A stretch of 38,126 nt of DNA from Pseudomonadota bacterium (lineage in GTDB: Bacteria; Pseudomonadota; Alphaproteobacteria; G022571365). Every line of letters begins with the position of its first letter. Position 1 is the stretch's first letter. Below the pieces are notes generated by a model. That model saw nothing but the letters and a program-made list of their open reading frames with translations. It was not told the DNA's origin and did not search any database. Shown piece by piece: positions 1 to 12,384 of the stretch. Where the stretch lies: assembly GCA_022571365.1 (NCBI GenBank), contig JACZXZ010000015.1, positions 1-38,126 on the forward strand, given 5' to 3'. The position numbers and the translations under genes were made by a program.

Positions 1-19
1 TGTCGATGAAGAACTTCAT
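1..19 (-). CDS. Transaldolase / fructose-6-phosphate aldolase-like, first codons only
   Basis: The reverse strand opens with ATG at 19-17 and reads MKFFID before running off the window. This is the usual beginning of the short (about 215 aa) bacterial transaldolase/fructose-6-phosphate aldolase family, which acts in the non-oxidative pentose phosphate pathway. An AGAGG ribosome-binding site lies about 9 nt upstream of the ATG. The gene would be divergent from priA. Only six codons are visible, so the call rests on a short peptide plus a good ribosome-binding site. Confidence 0.5.
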
Positions 20-131
20 GGGGGCAAGCCTCTGGATAGCCGGTTGAGCGCGAGGATCTCGCGCGGCGTCTTCTCCGCGGCCGAAACCGGCTTCCTTGGC
101 CCGGCCGCCGTTCGCAACTAAAGTGTATCCC

Positions 132-2369
132 ATGACCGCGCGCGGCGCTAGCACGAGCCACGGGTCGACGGCGCGATTCACCGGGGGAGCGATCGCGGCC
201 GGGCGCGTCTCGGTGCTGCTGCCGCTGCCGCTCGAAGGGGCGTACGACTACCGCGTGCCCCGGGGCATGGCGCTCGAGCCCGGCGATCTCGTGGTCGTGC
301 CGCTGGCCCGGCGCGAGGTGGCGGGCGTGGTCTGGGGGGCGGCCGCGGGCAAGGTGGCCCCGGAGAAGGTCAAGGAAGTGATCGCCCGGCTCGACGCCCC
401 GCCGTTCACCGCCGAGCTTTGCCGTTTCATCGACTGGGTCGCCCGCTACACTCTCGCCCCCCCGGGCGCGGTGCTGCGCATGGCCATGAGCGCGCCGGCG
501 GCGCTGGTCCCGCCGAAATCCCGGATCGGCTACCGGCGCGCCGAAGCTTCCGGGGAGGAGCCGGAGGTCAGGCTCACCGCGGCGCGCCGCCGGGTGCTGG
601 CGGTGCTCGCGGGCGGCCCGCCGCGTCCGGCGCCGGAGCTGGCCCGCGAGGCCGGGGTCGGGCCACGGGTCGTGCGCGGCCTCGCCGATGCCGGGGTTCT
701 CGAGCCCGTGGTCATGGCGCCCCGCACGCCGTTCGAGACGCCTGACTGGCGGCGGAAGGGTGTCGATCTCTCGTCGTCCCAGATGACGGCCGCGGCCGCG
801 CTTTGCCCCAAGGTGCGGAAGGGCGGCTTCGGCGTGACCCTCATGGACGGGGTGACCGGTTCGGGCAAGACGGAGGTCTATTTCGAGGCGATTGCAGCCG
901 CGCTTGGGAAGGGCGGACAGGTTCTTGTCCTGGTCCCGGAAATCGCCCTCACCGCCCAGTGGCTCGACCGGTTCGCCCGGCGCTTCGGCGCCCGCCCGGC
1001 CGAGTGGCACTCGGATTTGACGCCCGCCTACCGCCGGCTCACCTGGCGCGCGGTGGCGGAGGGCCAGGCGCGGGTCGTGGTGGGGGCGCGTTCGGCGCTG
1101 TTTCTGCCGTTTGCCGGGCTCGGGCTGATCGTCGTCGATGAGGAGCACGACAGCTCCTTCAAACAGGAGGAGGGCGTCATCTACCACGCTCGCGACATGG
1201 CCGTGGTGCGCGCCCGTCTCGCGGGGATCCCCATCACTCTGGTGTCGGCGGTGCCTTCGCTGGAGACTGTGACCAACGTCGAGGCCGGGCGCTACGACCG
1301 GCTTCACTTGCCCGATCGCTTTGGCGGGGCGCGGCTGCCCGAGATCCAGGTCATCGACATGCGCCAGGACCGGCCGGAGCGCCAGTGCTGGTTGTCGCCG
1401 ATCCTGAAGGCGGCGCTTCAGGACACCGTGGCGGCGGGAGAGCAGGCGATGCTGTTCCTGAACCGCCGCGGCTACGCGCCCCTGACCCTGTGCCGGGCCT
1501 GCGGCCATCGCTTCGACTGTCCGAACTGCACCGCCTGGTTGGTCGAGCACCGCCTGGCCAGGCGGCTGGAATGCCACCATTGCGGCTATTTGGCGTCGAT
1601 GTCGTCGGCCTGTCCGGCCTGCGGCGCCGAGGACACGCTCGCCGCCTGCGGCCCCGGCGTCGAGCGGCTGGCCGAGGAGGTGACCCGGGCCTTCCCCGAG
1701 GTCCGCTTCGCCATCATGGCGAGCGACACGATGACGGGCCCGCGGGCGGTGGCCGCGCTGGTGCGGCGCGTCGAGACGCACGCGCTGGACCTGTTGATCG
1801 GCACCCAGATCATGGCCAAGGGCCACCACTTTCCGCTGTTGACGCTGGTCGGCGTGGTCGACGCCGACCTCGGCCTTGCCGGCGGCGACCTGCGCGCCGT
1901 CGAGCGCACCTATCAGCTGCTCCACCAGGTGGCGGGCCGCGCCGGCCGGGCCGAGCGGCCGGGCCGCGTCTACGTCCAGACCTACATGCCGGAGCACCGG
2001 GTCATGGAGGCGCTGGTGAGCGGGGAGGCCGGTCGTTTTCTCGAAGCCGAAGCCGCCTCCCGGCGGGCCCGGCGCATGCCGCCCTTCGGCCGGCTGGCGG
2101 CGCTCATCGTCTCGGGCGCGGATGCCCAAAGGGTGGATGCCGCCGCCCGGGCGTTGGGCCGCGCCGCGCCAAGGGGCAAGGGCATCGAGGTCTTAGGCCC
2201 GGCGCCGGCGCCGCTCAGCCTCCTGCGCGGGCGCCACCGCCGCCGCCTGCTCTTGAAGGCCGAGCGGAGGGTGAACGTGCAGGCGGTCTTGGGCGACTGG
2301 CTCGGCCGGGTCAAGGCGCCGGCGGGCGTGCGGGTTCAGGTGGACGTGGACCCCTACAGCTTCCTCTAG
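132..2369 (+). CDS. priA: Primosomal protein N' (replication restart helicase PriA)
   Basis: PriA is the 3'-5' superfamily 2 helicase that recognises stalled forks and reloads the replisome. The 745-residue protein has the N-terminal fork-binding domain ([16 protein letters not shown] near the start), a Walker A motif [10 protein letters not shown] around residue 240, the DEEH Walker B box near residue 336, and eight zinc-binding cysteines in paired CxxC motifs between about residues 454 and 505. The helicase motifs [12 protein letters not shown] and [10 protein letters not shown] follow. I chose ATG 132 rather than the upstream start at 96 because homology to PriA begins shortly after it. 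The gene is divergent from the transaldolase-like gene. A 13-bp tandem duplication starts exactly at its TAG stop. Confidence 0.95.
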   Translation: MTARGASTSHGSTARFTGGAIAAGRVSVLLPLPLEGAYDYRVPRGMALEPGDLVVVPLARREVAGVVWGAAAGKVAPEKVKEVIARLDAPPFTAELCRFIDWVARYTLAPPGAVLRMAMSAPAALVPPKSRIGYRRAEASGEEPEVRLTAARRRVLAVLAGGPPRPAPELAREAGVGPRVVRGLADAGVLEPVVMAPRTPFETPDWRRKGVDLSSSQMTAAAALCPKVRKGGFGVTLMDGVTGSGKTEVYFEAIAAALGKGGQVLVLVPEIALTAQWLDRFARRFGARPAEWHSDLTPAYRRLTWRAVAEGQARVVVGARSALFLPFAGLGLIVVDEEHDSSFKQEEGVIYHARDMAVVRARLAGIPITLVSAVPSLETVTNVEAGRYDRLHLPDRFGGARLPEIQVIDMRQDRPERQCWLSPILKAALQDTVAAGEQAMLFLNRRGYAPLTLCRACGHRFDCPNCTAWLVEHRLARRLECHHCGYLASMSSACPACGAEDTLAACGPGVERLAEEVTRAFPEVRFAIMASDTMTGPRAVAALVRRVETHALDLLIGTQIMAKGHHFPLLTLVGVVDADLGLAGGDLRAVERTYQLLHQVAGRAGRAERPGRVYVQTYMPEHRVMEALVSGEAGRFLEAEAASRRARRMPPFGRLAALIVSGADAQRVDAAARALGRAAPRGKGIEVLGPAPAPLSLLRGRHRRRLLLKAERRVNVQAVLGDWLGRVKAPAGVRVQVDVDPYSFL

Positions 2370-2393
2370 GGCCAGGGAAAAGGGCCAGGGAAA
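2369..2393. repeat. 13-bp tandem duplication at the priA stop codon
   Basis: GGGCCAGGGAAA occurs at 2369-2380 and again at 2382-2393, a period of 13 bp. It begins on the last base of the priA TAG stop. It is one of four tandem duplications in this window that sit on a stop codon. Confidence 0.85.
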
Positions 2394-2507
2394 CCGGCGG
2401 ATTTCCCCCCTTTGCAGCCAAATTCGCGGAGCCCTGAACCGGGCCGGGAGGCCCCGTTCGCTCGGGTTGCCACGCAAAGATGAGTGTGTTAGGAAACGCG
2501 GGCTTTT

Positions 2508-2541
2508 CGGGCGGGGCAGGGACCCGCCCGAAGAGGTTTTT
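2508..2541 (+). terminator. Probable intrinsic terminator downstream of priA
   Basis: CGGGCGGG (2508-2515) pairs perfectly with CCCGCCCG (2523-2530) around a 7-nt loop. A purine stretch and five T residues follow (2537-2541). It lies 140 bp after the priA stop and 60 bp before atpH, so it should separate priA transcription from the ATP synthase operon. A role as an atp leader hairpin cannot be excluded. Confidence 0.55.
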
Positions 2542-2602
2542 ATGTGCTAATCTCCGCGATTGGCATCTCCATTGCGTCCGGCGGTTTTGAGGATTCACCC
2601 AG

Positions 2603-3162
2603 GTGGCATCCCAGACGACAGGCATTTCCGAGGTCGCCGGGCGTTACGCCACTGCGCTTTACCAGCTCGCCGACGAGCAGAAGATGCTCGACCGGGTGGC
2701 GTCTGATCTCAAGGAGCTCAGGGCCATGATCGGCGGTAGCGACGATCTCAAGCGGCTGATCCGCAGTCCGATGGTCGCCCGCCAGGACCAGGCCCGGGTC
2801 ATGGCGGCGCTCGCGGAGAAGGCCGGCTTGTCCGATCTGACCCGCCGCTTCGTCGGCGTGGTGGCTGCCAATCGCCGTCTGTTTGCGATGCTCGTGATCA
2901 TCGATGCCTATCTCAAGCTTCTGGCGGCGCGGCGTGGCGAGGTGACGGCTGAGGTGGCCTCGGCGAAAGCGCTCACTGACAGGCAGGTCCAGGCCTTGAG
3001 CGGCGCCCTGCGGAAGGTGGCGGGGGCCAAGGTTTCGATCGATTTCAAGGTCGATCCGGGACTCATCGGCGGCCTCGTCGTCAAGCTCGGCTCGCGGATG
3101 GTGGATTCCTCGCTCCGCGCCAAGCTGCAGAGATTAGAGCTCGCCATGAAGGGAATTGGGTG

Positions 3163-3163
<1 letters not shown>
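2603..3163 (+). CDS. atpH: F1 ATP synthase delta subunit
   Basis: The delta subunit (OSCP homologue) connects the F1 head to the peripheral stalk. The 186-residue protein has the helical N-terminal domain ([14 protein letters not shown]), the central [15 protein letters not shown] segment and the C-terminal family signature [22 protein letters not shown]. The start is GTG at 2603, preceded by a TGAGGA ribosome-binding site about 10 nt upstream. The TGA stop overlaps the atpA ATG (TGATG), which implies translational coupling. It is the first gene of the usual alphaproteobacterial atpHAGDC operon; the membrane Fo genes are not in this window. Confidence 0.95.
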
Positions 3164-4692
<1,529 letters not shown>

Positions 4693-4781
4693 CCTCTGCT
4701 GGGTGAGGCCTCGAAGCCCGGGGGTCAGGCCGCTCGCCGGACGGCGCCTGGATTTGGCCAGAGATTAAAGACCGAAGCCGC

Positions 4782-7143
<2,362 letters not shown>

Positions 7144-7247
7144 GGACCTCGCCGCCCCCTGGGCTCAGGCGGCCTCCACGGCGCGCTCCGGGGGATGCGC
7201 GGAACTAGAAAAGATCCTGGCGGATCGAGACTCGAGGGGTAGATCGA

Positions 7248-7664
7248 ATGGCGGAGAAGGTGGCCTTCGAGCTGGTATCTCCGGAGCGGCTCTTGATCTC
7301 CGAAGCGGTCGACATGGTGGTGGTGCCGGGGACGGAAGGTCATTTCGGCGTCCTTCCCGGCCATGCGCCGTTCACCTCCACGGTCAGGCCCGGCGTCATC
7401 GAGATCTACAATGGGGGCGAGGTCACCGGGCGGCTCTTCGTCGCCGGCGGTTTCGCCGAGGTCACGCCGGAGCGCTGCACCGTGCTCGCCGAGGAGGCGA
7501 TGGCGCCGGGCGAGATCGACCGCGGCCAGGTGGAAAGCCAGATCCGCGACTTGGGCGAGGATATGAGGGGCGCCCAGACCGACACCGAGCGCCGCGCCGT
7601 CCAGGCCCGGCTCCTGGTCGCCGAGGCCAAGCTCGCCGCACTTGAGGAGACATCTGGGCGGTAG
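7248..7664 (+). CDS. atpC: F1 ATP synthase epsilon subunit
   Basis: Epsilon sits at the foot of the central stalk and can inhibit ATP hydrolysis. The 138-residue protein has the N-terminal beta-sandwich with the family motif [16 protein letters not shown], then the [18 protein letters not shown] strand pair and a C-terminal helical hairpin. The ATG at 7248 follows a GAGGGG ribosome-binding site (7234-7239). It is the last gene of the operon. No T-rich intrinsic terminator is obvious before the next promoter at 7721. Confidence 0.95.
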   Translation: MAEKVAFELVSPERLLISEAVDMVVVPGTEGHFGVLPGHAPFTSTVRPGVIEIYNGGEVTGRLFVAGGFAEVTPERCTVLAEEAMAPGEIDRGQVESQIRDLGEDMRGAQTDTERRAVQARLLVAEAKLAALEETSGR

Positions 7665-7720
7665 GCTTGGCGTTGGCGGCGGTTGTCCACATGCCGTGCC
7701 AGGTTCGAGTCGCCAGTCAA

Positions 7721-7748
7721 TTGAACACAGCCCTGAACGCGGTATAAT
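7721..7748 (+). promoter_or_regulatory. Sigma-70-type promoter for the ferritin-like gene
   Basis: TTGAAC (7721-7726) and TATAAT (7743-7748) are separated by 16 bp. The predicted start of transcription is about 40 bp before the ATG at 7794. The perfect -10 box in a GC-rich background makes this one of the clearest promoters in the window, and it shows that the ferritin-like gene is not simply read through from atpC. Confidence 0.65.
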
Positions 7749-7793
7749 CGACCGAGAGGTTGATGCGATCTTGGGTGTTCACCCGTAAAGGCC

Positions 7794-8609
7794 ATGAAAC
7801 ACTGGACCCTGGATGACATACCCTGGGAGCGCTTCGACCGCCGCTCAGTCGATCCCGATATCGTGAAGGTCGTGAAAGCCGCGAGCATGGTCGAGCACAA
7901 CGCTGGCGATTACGCCACCTATCTGTGCAATGTTTTCCATGACGATCCCGAGTTCCAGGAAGCCGCGAGACGCTGGGCTCGAGAGGAGGTCCAGCACGGC
8001 CGGGCCCTCGCCCGTTGGGCCAAGCTGGCCGACCCTGAGTTCGACTTCGAGGCCAGCTTCAAGCGCTTCAGGCAAGGCTTCCACCTGCCTCTGGAGGCGC
8101 GCGAATCGGTGCGCGGCTCGCGTGCGGGCGAGTTGATCGCGCGCTGCATGGTGGAGGTCGCCACCAGCTCCTACTATATGACGCTCCACGATGCCACCGA
8201 TGAGCCGGCGCTCAAGGAAATCTGCCGCAACATCGCCGCCGACGAGCTGCGTCATTACAAGCTGTTTTACAGCCATCTGAAGCGCTATCTGGAGAGGGAG
8301 AGGCTGGGCCGCTGGCGCCGGCTCCTGGTCGCCCTCGACCGCATCACGGAATCGGAGGATGACGAGCTCGCCTACGCTTATTATGCGGCGAACGGCGGCG
8401 ACGAGCCCTATGACCGGCGGCGCAGCACCCGCGCCTATATCCACCGCGTCTATTCCAACTACCGGCCCAGGCATGTGGAGCGCGCCGTTGCCATGATCCT
8501 CAAGGTCATCGGCTTCAAGTCCCACGGCCGGTTCAATCTGTGGCTCACGAAGATCGTCTGCTGGTTCATGCAATACCGCAGCCAACGCTTGGCCCGCGCC
8601 GGGGCGTAG
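7794..8609 (+). CDS. Ferritin-like (carboxylate-bridged di-iron) protein
   Basis: A 271-residue protein with the di-iron four-helix pattern: E34 (VEHNAGDY), E65 and H68 (REEVQHG), E121 (MVEVATSSYY) and E151 with H154 (DELRHYK). These are the six ligands expected for a ferritin-like, rubrerythrin-like or acyl-ACP-desaturase-like di-iron centre. The last 100 residues are basic and lack membrane spans strong enough to call. There is no rubredoxin domain. It stands alone between atpC and the convergent rppH, with its own promoter. Substrate is unknown: iron or peroxide handling and an oxygenase role are both possible. Confidence 0.75.
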   Translation: MKHWTLDDIPWERFDRRSVDPDIVKVVKAASMVEHNAGDYATYLCNVFHDDPEFQEAARRWAREEVQHGRALARWAKLADPEFDFEASFKRFRQGFHLPLEARESVRGSRAGELIARCMVEVATSSYYMTLHDATDEPALKEICRNIAADELRHYKLFYSHLKRYLERERLGRWRRLLVALDRITESEDDELAYAYYAANGGDEPYDRRRSTRAYIHRVYSNYRPRHVERAVAMILKVIGFKSHGRFNLWLTKIVCWFMQYRSQRLARAGA

Positions 8610-8941
8610 GCGCGAATCGGCATCTGGCTGTCCTGGGGACTCAGCGCTCTTTATAGTTCCCGAAAAGTCGACGTCGGACTTGCCGGCTTCGAAGCGCCGG
8701 CCCCATAAATCTGCATGAACGGCCTCGGGCAGTCTGGTCGCCGTCCACTCCGCCGAGCCGGCGGAGGCTGCCGTTAGCGAGCCGATCGTTCGGCTTTCAT
8801 CGAGCCCGTGTTTCATCGAGCCCGTGTTTCATCGAGCCCGTGTTTCATCGAGCCCGTGTTTCATCGAGCCCGTGAATTCACCCGCTTGTCCGGCGCCGCC
8901 GTGCATCCCTCAGGCACCCGGCGCAACCGCTTGGCCTCTCG
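8610..8941. other. Intergenic region with hairpin and repeats
   Basis: This 332-bp gap separates the convergent ferritin-like and rppH genes and contains no recognisable gene. It holds an 8-bp perfect hairpin with a 3-nt loop at 8748-8766 (CTCCGCCG / CGGCGGAG). The hairpin has no following T-run but could still limit read-through. Five tandem 16-bp repeats follow at 8795-8874. Nothing else in the gap is recognisable. Confidence 0.7.
8795..8874. repeat. Five perfect 16-bp tandem repeats
   Basis: The unit TTTCATCGAGCCCGTG occurs five times head to tail with no mismatch (8795, 8811, 8827, 8843, 8859). The unit is not a multiple of three and has no spacers, so it is neither a coding repeat nor a CRISPR array. 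Perfect identity points to recent expansion, and the copy number may vary between strains. Confidence 0.95.
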
Positions 8942-9439
8942 CTATTCGCCTTGGCCGAGCGCGCGGACCAGGGGTCCGAACTCCGCGATAAGGTCCCGGT
9001 AGAGCTGGCGCTTGAACGGCACGATGAGCTCCGGCAGCGCATCCAACTCGACCCATTTCCAGGCGCAGAATTCGGCCTCGGCCGTGTGGATGTCGATGTC
9101 TGCGTCGCTGCCGGTAAAACGCAGCAGATACCACTTCTGCCTCTGACCGCGGTAGCGGCCGCCCCACAGCTTGCCGGCCAGGTCGGCCGGCAGGTCGTAG
9201 CTGAGCCAGTCTTTGCTTTCGGCGATGATTCGAGCCTTGTCGGTGCCGATCTCCTCCTTGAGTTCCCTGAGCGCCGCCTGGGGCGGGCTCTCGTCCTCGT
9301 TGATGCCGCCCTGGGGCATCTGCCAGGCCTTGCCCGGGGTGTCGATGCGGCGGGCCACGAACACCCGGCCTTCCCCGTTCACCAACATAAGGCCGACCCC
9401 AGGGCGATAGCCGAGAGCCGCCCTTGTCCGCATGGTCAT
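8942..9439 (-). CDS. rppH: RNA pyrophosphohydrolase RppH (Nudix)
   Basis: RppH removes pyrophosphate from the 5' end of mRNA and starts its decay; in alphaproteobacteria it was formerly annotated as IalA/NudH. The 165-residue protein has the complete Nudix box GGINEDESPPQAALRELKEE ending in IG, and the substrate-binding tail WKWVELDALPELIVPFKR. The start MTMRTRAALGYRPGVGLML is typical. Its ATG (9439-9437) overlaps the TGA of the upstream remnant (ATGA), as expected for an old operon partner. Confidence 0.9.
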   Translation of the reverse strand: MTMRTRAALGYRPGVGLMLVNGEGRVFVARRIDTPGKAWQMPQGGINEDESPPQAALRELKEEIGTDKARIIAESKDWLSYDLPADLAGKLWGGRYRGQRQKWYLLRFTGSDADIDIHTAEAEFCAWKWVELDALPELIVPFKRQLYRDLIAEFGPLVRALGQGE

Positions 9440-9702
9440 CGGCCAGGCTGCCTGGCGACGACAGCGGAGGCCGGCGCCAGGCCCTTGGCCCTCGGCGTCG
9501 GCAACCGTCGGCTCAGGTGCTTGATGGCGGCATGGTCAGGGGTCCGGAGGGCGATGACCGCCGCCCCGGCCGTGAGGTAGGGCCACGCGACTTGGCCCCC
9601 GATCGGGGCCACCAACGGCAGGAAAGCGACGGCAAGCGGATTGCTGAAGCGGCGCCGGCCGCCTGCGTCTTGCCCGACACTCACGGCCCCATCCTGCTCC
9701 AA
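9436..9702 (-). pseudogene. Collapsed remnant, possibly of a divergent polysaccharide deacetylase
   Basis: Between ctpA and rppH many alphaproteobacteria carry a 300-400 aa divergent polysaccharide deacetylase (YibQ-like). Here only about 88 residues remain. The first part (RRRFSNPLAVAFLPLV) resembles the N-terminal membrane anchor. It runs almost directly into a segment like the family's C-terminus (AIKHLSRRLPTPRAKGLAPASAVVARQPGR, two adjoining pieces). The ATGA overlap with rppH supports an original gene end. I infer an internal deletion. The similarity is from memory, so a small unrelated membrane protein remains possible. Confidence 0.4.
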
Positions 9703-9730
9703 CTCGGCCGTCTGGACAGGAAGGATGGCT

Positions 9731-11011
9731 TCAGTTCGCCGCTCTGGCGCTGAACAGGGCGAGTCCTCTCAAGAGGTCAAGCGCGCGGGCCAGCTGGTAG
9801 TCTTCCATCGCCGCCGGCGGACGGTCTTCCCCCGGCAAAACCTCCTCTTCGGCGTTTTGCTCCCCTTGGTTGGACAGCGCGCCGGGCAGGTCCTCCTCCC
9901 GACGGGAACGATCTTCATCGATCGCCTCGATGCGCACCTGTTCGACAACGATGTCCGGATCGATTCCCTTGGCCTGGATGGAGCTGCCTGAAGGCGTGAA
10001 GTAGAGCGCGGTGGTGAGCCGTATCGCCCCATGTCCCGGCAGCGGGAAGATGGTCTGGACCGAGCCCTTGCCGAACGACCGGGTGCCGAGGATGATGGCG
10101 CGCCGATGATCCTTCAATGCGCCGGCGACGATCTCCGAGGCCGATGCCGAGCCGCTGTTGATCAGGACCACGATCGGCAGGCCTTCGGCAAGGTCGCCGG
10201 GCTGGGCGTTGAATCGCTGGTAGCTTTCCTTGTTCCGGCCACGGGTGGAGACGATTTCGCCCTTGTCCAGGAAGGCGTCGGACACGGCCACCGCCTGTTC
10301 CAACAAGCCGCCCGGGTTGTTGCGCAGGTCCAGGATGAATCCCTGTAGGCGGCGGTCGCCCAGGTCGTCCTTGATCGCTTGGACCGCGTTTTCAACTCCC
10401 CCTTCGGTCTGTTCGTTGAAGGTGGGGATCCTGATGTAGCCGATATCGCCCTCGAGCCGCCAGCGCACCGACTGGATCTTGACGATCGCCCGGGTGATGG
10501 AGATGTCGAAGGGTTCCATGCCGTCGCGGCGGATGGTCAGCAGGATGTCCGTATCGACCAACCCGCGCATGCGCTCCACCGCTTGCTCGAGGGTCAGACC
10601 CAGAACCGGCTCACCGTCCAGGTGGGTGATCAGATCGCCGGGCTTGATCCCGGCGCGGTAGGCCGGGGTGTCGTCGATCGGCGAGATCACCTTGACCAGT
10701 CCGTTCTCCATGGTGACCTGGATGCCGAGACCGCCAAATTCACCCTTGGTTTGGATCTGCATCTCCTGGTAGCTCTTGGCATCGAGATAGCTCGAATGGG
10801 GATCGAGCGAGGTCAACATGCCGCTGATTGCGGCCTCGATGAGGTCCTGATCGGTGACTTCCTCGACGTATTTCGAGCGCACGTGCTCGAACACGTCACC
10901 GAACAAGTTAAGCTGGCGATAGGTGTCGGAGCCGTTCTCCTGTGCCGTCGCCGGCATGGGCGATAGCAGCAGAAAAGCCGCCAAACTCGCCGCCGCAATG
11001 AAATTACGCAT
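9731..11011 (-). CDS. ctpA: C-terminal processing protease CtpA (S41 family)
   Basis: A periplasmic carboxyl-terminal processing serine protease of 426 residues. The start is ATG 11011, which gives a signal peptide ending PMPATA|QE; the longer upstream frame lacks one. Domains in order are an N-terminal helical region, a PDZ domain (GGLGIQVTMENGLVKVISPI, residues about 90-175), and the S41 protease core. The core carries the catalytic Ser in INSGSASASEIVAGALKDH and Lys in GTRSFGKGSVQT. It is 11 bp downstream of envC, which fits the common envC-ctpA cell-envelope operon. The acidic C-terminal tail (EDRSRREEDLPGALSN onward) is low-complexity. Confidence 0.93.
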   Translation of the reverse strand: MRNFIAAASLAAFLLLSPMPATAQENGSDTYRQLNLFGDVFEHVRSKYVEEVTDQDLIEAAISGMLTSLDPHSSYLDAKSYQEMQIQTKGEFGGLGIQVTMENGLVKVISPIDDTPAYRAGIKPGDLITHLDGEPVLGLTLEQAVERMRGLVDTDILLTIRRDGMEPFDISITRAIVKIQSVRWRLEGDIGYIRIPTFNEQTEGGVENAVQAIKDDLGDRRLQGFILDLRNNPGGLLEQAVAVSDAFLDKGEIVSTRGRNKESYQRFNAQPGDLAEGLPIVVLINSGSASASEIVAGALKDHRRAIILGTRSFGKGSVQTIFPLPGHGAIRLTTALYFTPSGSSIQAKGIDPDIVVEQVRIEAIDEDRSRREEDLPGALSNQGEQNAEEEVLPGEDRPPAAMEDYQLARALDLLRGLALFSARAAN

Positions 11012-11022
11012 CACACATAGCC

Positions 11023-12261
11023 CTACTCTTTGCGAACCATCAGCCACGGCAACGGGTTGATGGGTTGACCGTTGCGGCGGAGCTCGAGGTAAAGTTCCGG
11101 ATTGCCATCCACTGGCCGCCCCATGCGGCCAACCGGTTCGCCCGCCATCAACCACTGGCCGACGACGCAATCGATCCGCGACAAACCTGCGAGCAACGTA
11201 TGATATCCTTCGTTGTGCTCGATGATCAAGATTTGCCCATAGCCGCGGAACTGGCCGGCGAACACCACCTGGCCGTCATAGGGTGCCACGACCTGGGCTT
11301 CTGCCCGGGTTTGGATGGTAATGCCCTGGGCCGGGGTGCCGAACTCGGTGTTCTGCCCGTAGCGGAGGATCACCGGGCCGCGGCCCGGTATGATCAGGCT
11401 GCCGCGCGCGGCGGTGATCGGGCGCACGCCTTCGGGCGGGCTGGTGCGCATGAGAGCCACCGGAGCCAGCGTTGGTTCGAGGGCCGGGCCCGTGACAGTC
11501 GCGGCGACCGTCCCCTTCTCGGCGCCCCCGGCGGCCGCCAGCTTCTCGATCAACTCGCGGAGGCTTCCGGCTTCGCTGGCCAGCCGTTTGACCCGTTCGG
11601 CGATCTTGCGGCGCTCCGCCTCGGTTTGCTGCCGTAGCTCGGTCTTGCGCTTGACGAGTCCGTTCAGGCGATCGCGTTCGGCCTCGAGCGCCGCTATGGC
11701 CCCGCTCAGTTCGTCGCGCCGACGGGCGATATCCGCGTGCAGTTCCCTGGTCTCCGACAGCTCCGCGCGCAAGGCGGCGGCGGCGGCCTCGATCGGCGGC
11801 AACGCGGCGCGCAGAAGGATTGCACTTCTCACCGTATCGGCCGGCGGCGCCGGCAGCGCGATCAGCGCCTCCGGCGGATGGAGGGCGAGTCGTGTGAGCC
11901 CGCCGAGAAAATGGGCCAGCTGCCCACGTTTGGCCTCGAGCGCCTCCGCCTTGACGGCTTCCTCGGCGCCCAGGGCCTGAAGCTTCTCCTCGAGCGTGGA
12001 AACCGTCTCCTCGCGATCCTGCGCCGCTTCGGCCGCCTCGATCATCTCGGCACGCAGGGCCTCTACCTCCTTCGATAATGCCTCGGCCTCCCGCGCCAGG
12101 ACGGCCTGCCGCTCGCGGTCCGCGTCGAGCGCGCGCTCGACGTCGGCCAGCTTGGTTTCGGCCTCCGACGCTGGGGCGGGGGAGGCAAAGGCGATCAGGG
12201 CGGCCAGGACGAGGGCCGCGCCACGGCTGTCAGGCCGAAGCGCGCTCTGCGGCGGCAACAC
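11023..12261 (-). CDS. envC: Murein hydrolase activator EnvC-like (degenerate M23/LytM)
   Basis: EnvC-type proteins activate periplasmic amidases during septum splitting. The 412-residue protein has a hydrophobic signal segment (AALVLAALIAFASPAPAS), a long coiled coil rich in A, E, R and L (about residues 35-250), and a C-terminal LytM domain (ITAARGSLIIPGRG to the end). The zinc-binding HxxxD and HxH residues of active M23 peptidases are not present, as expected for an activator rather than an enzyme. The GTG start at 12261 lies inside the 83-bp duplication, so the first 14 residues are read from duplicated gpmI DNA in another frame. Confidence 0.85.
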   Translation of the reverse strand: MLPPQSALRPDSRGAALVLAALIAFASPAPASEAETKLADVERALDADRERQAVLAREAEALSKEVEALRAEMIEAAEAAQDREETVSTLEEKLQALGAEEAVKAEALEAKRGQLAHFLGGLTRLALHPPEALIALPAPPADTVRSAILLRAALPPIEAAAAALRAELSETRELHADIARRRDELSGAIAALEAERDRLNGLVKRKTELRQQTEAERRKIAERVKRLASEAGSLRELIEKLAAAGGAEKGTVAATVTGPALEPTLAPVALMRTSPPEGVRPITAARGSLIIPGRGPVILRYGQNTEFGTPAQGITIQTRAEAQVVAPYDGQVVFAGQFRGYGQILIIEHNEGYHTLLAGLSRIDCVVGQWLMAGEPVGRMGRPVDGNPELYLELRRNGQPINPLPWLMVRKE

Positions 12262-12384
12262 GGCGTGCTCCGGCCGGCACGATCAACGATTGTCCGGTCA
12301 TCGCCACGGCCGTCAGGCCGAAGCGCGTTCTGCGGCGGCAACACGGCGTGCTTCGGCCGGCACGATCAACGATTGTCCGGTCAT
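12219..12384. repeat. 83-bp tandem duplication across the gpmI stop and envC start
   Basis: Units 12219-12301 and 12302-12384 are 80/83 identical; the three differences are all C/T transitions. The second unit encodes the last GpmI residues and its stop (12313-12315). The first unit carries the envC GTG start in a different frame. Confidence 0.95.

Noticed and set aside
4693-4781. Possible small gene or regulator between atpA and atpG
   Set aside because: The 89-bp gap has no start with a ribosome-binding site and no clear hairpin; it looks like an ordinary operon spacer.
8795-8874. Five 16-bp repeats as a possible CRISPR array
   Set aside because: The units are contiguous without spacers, too short, and no cas genes are present.
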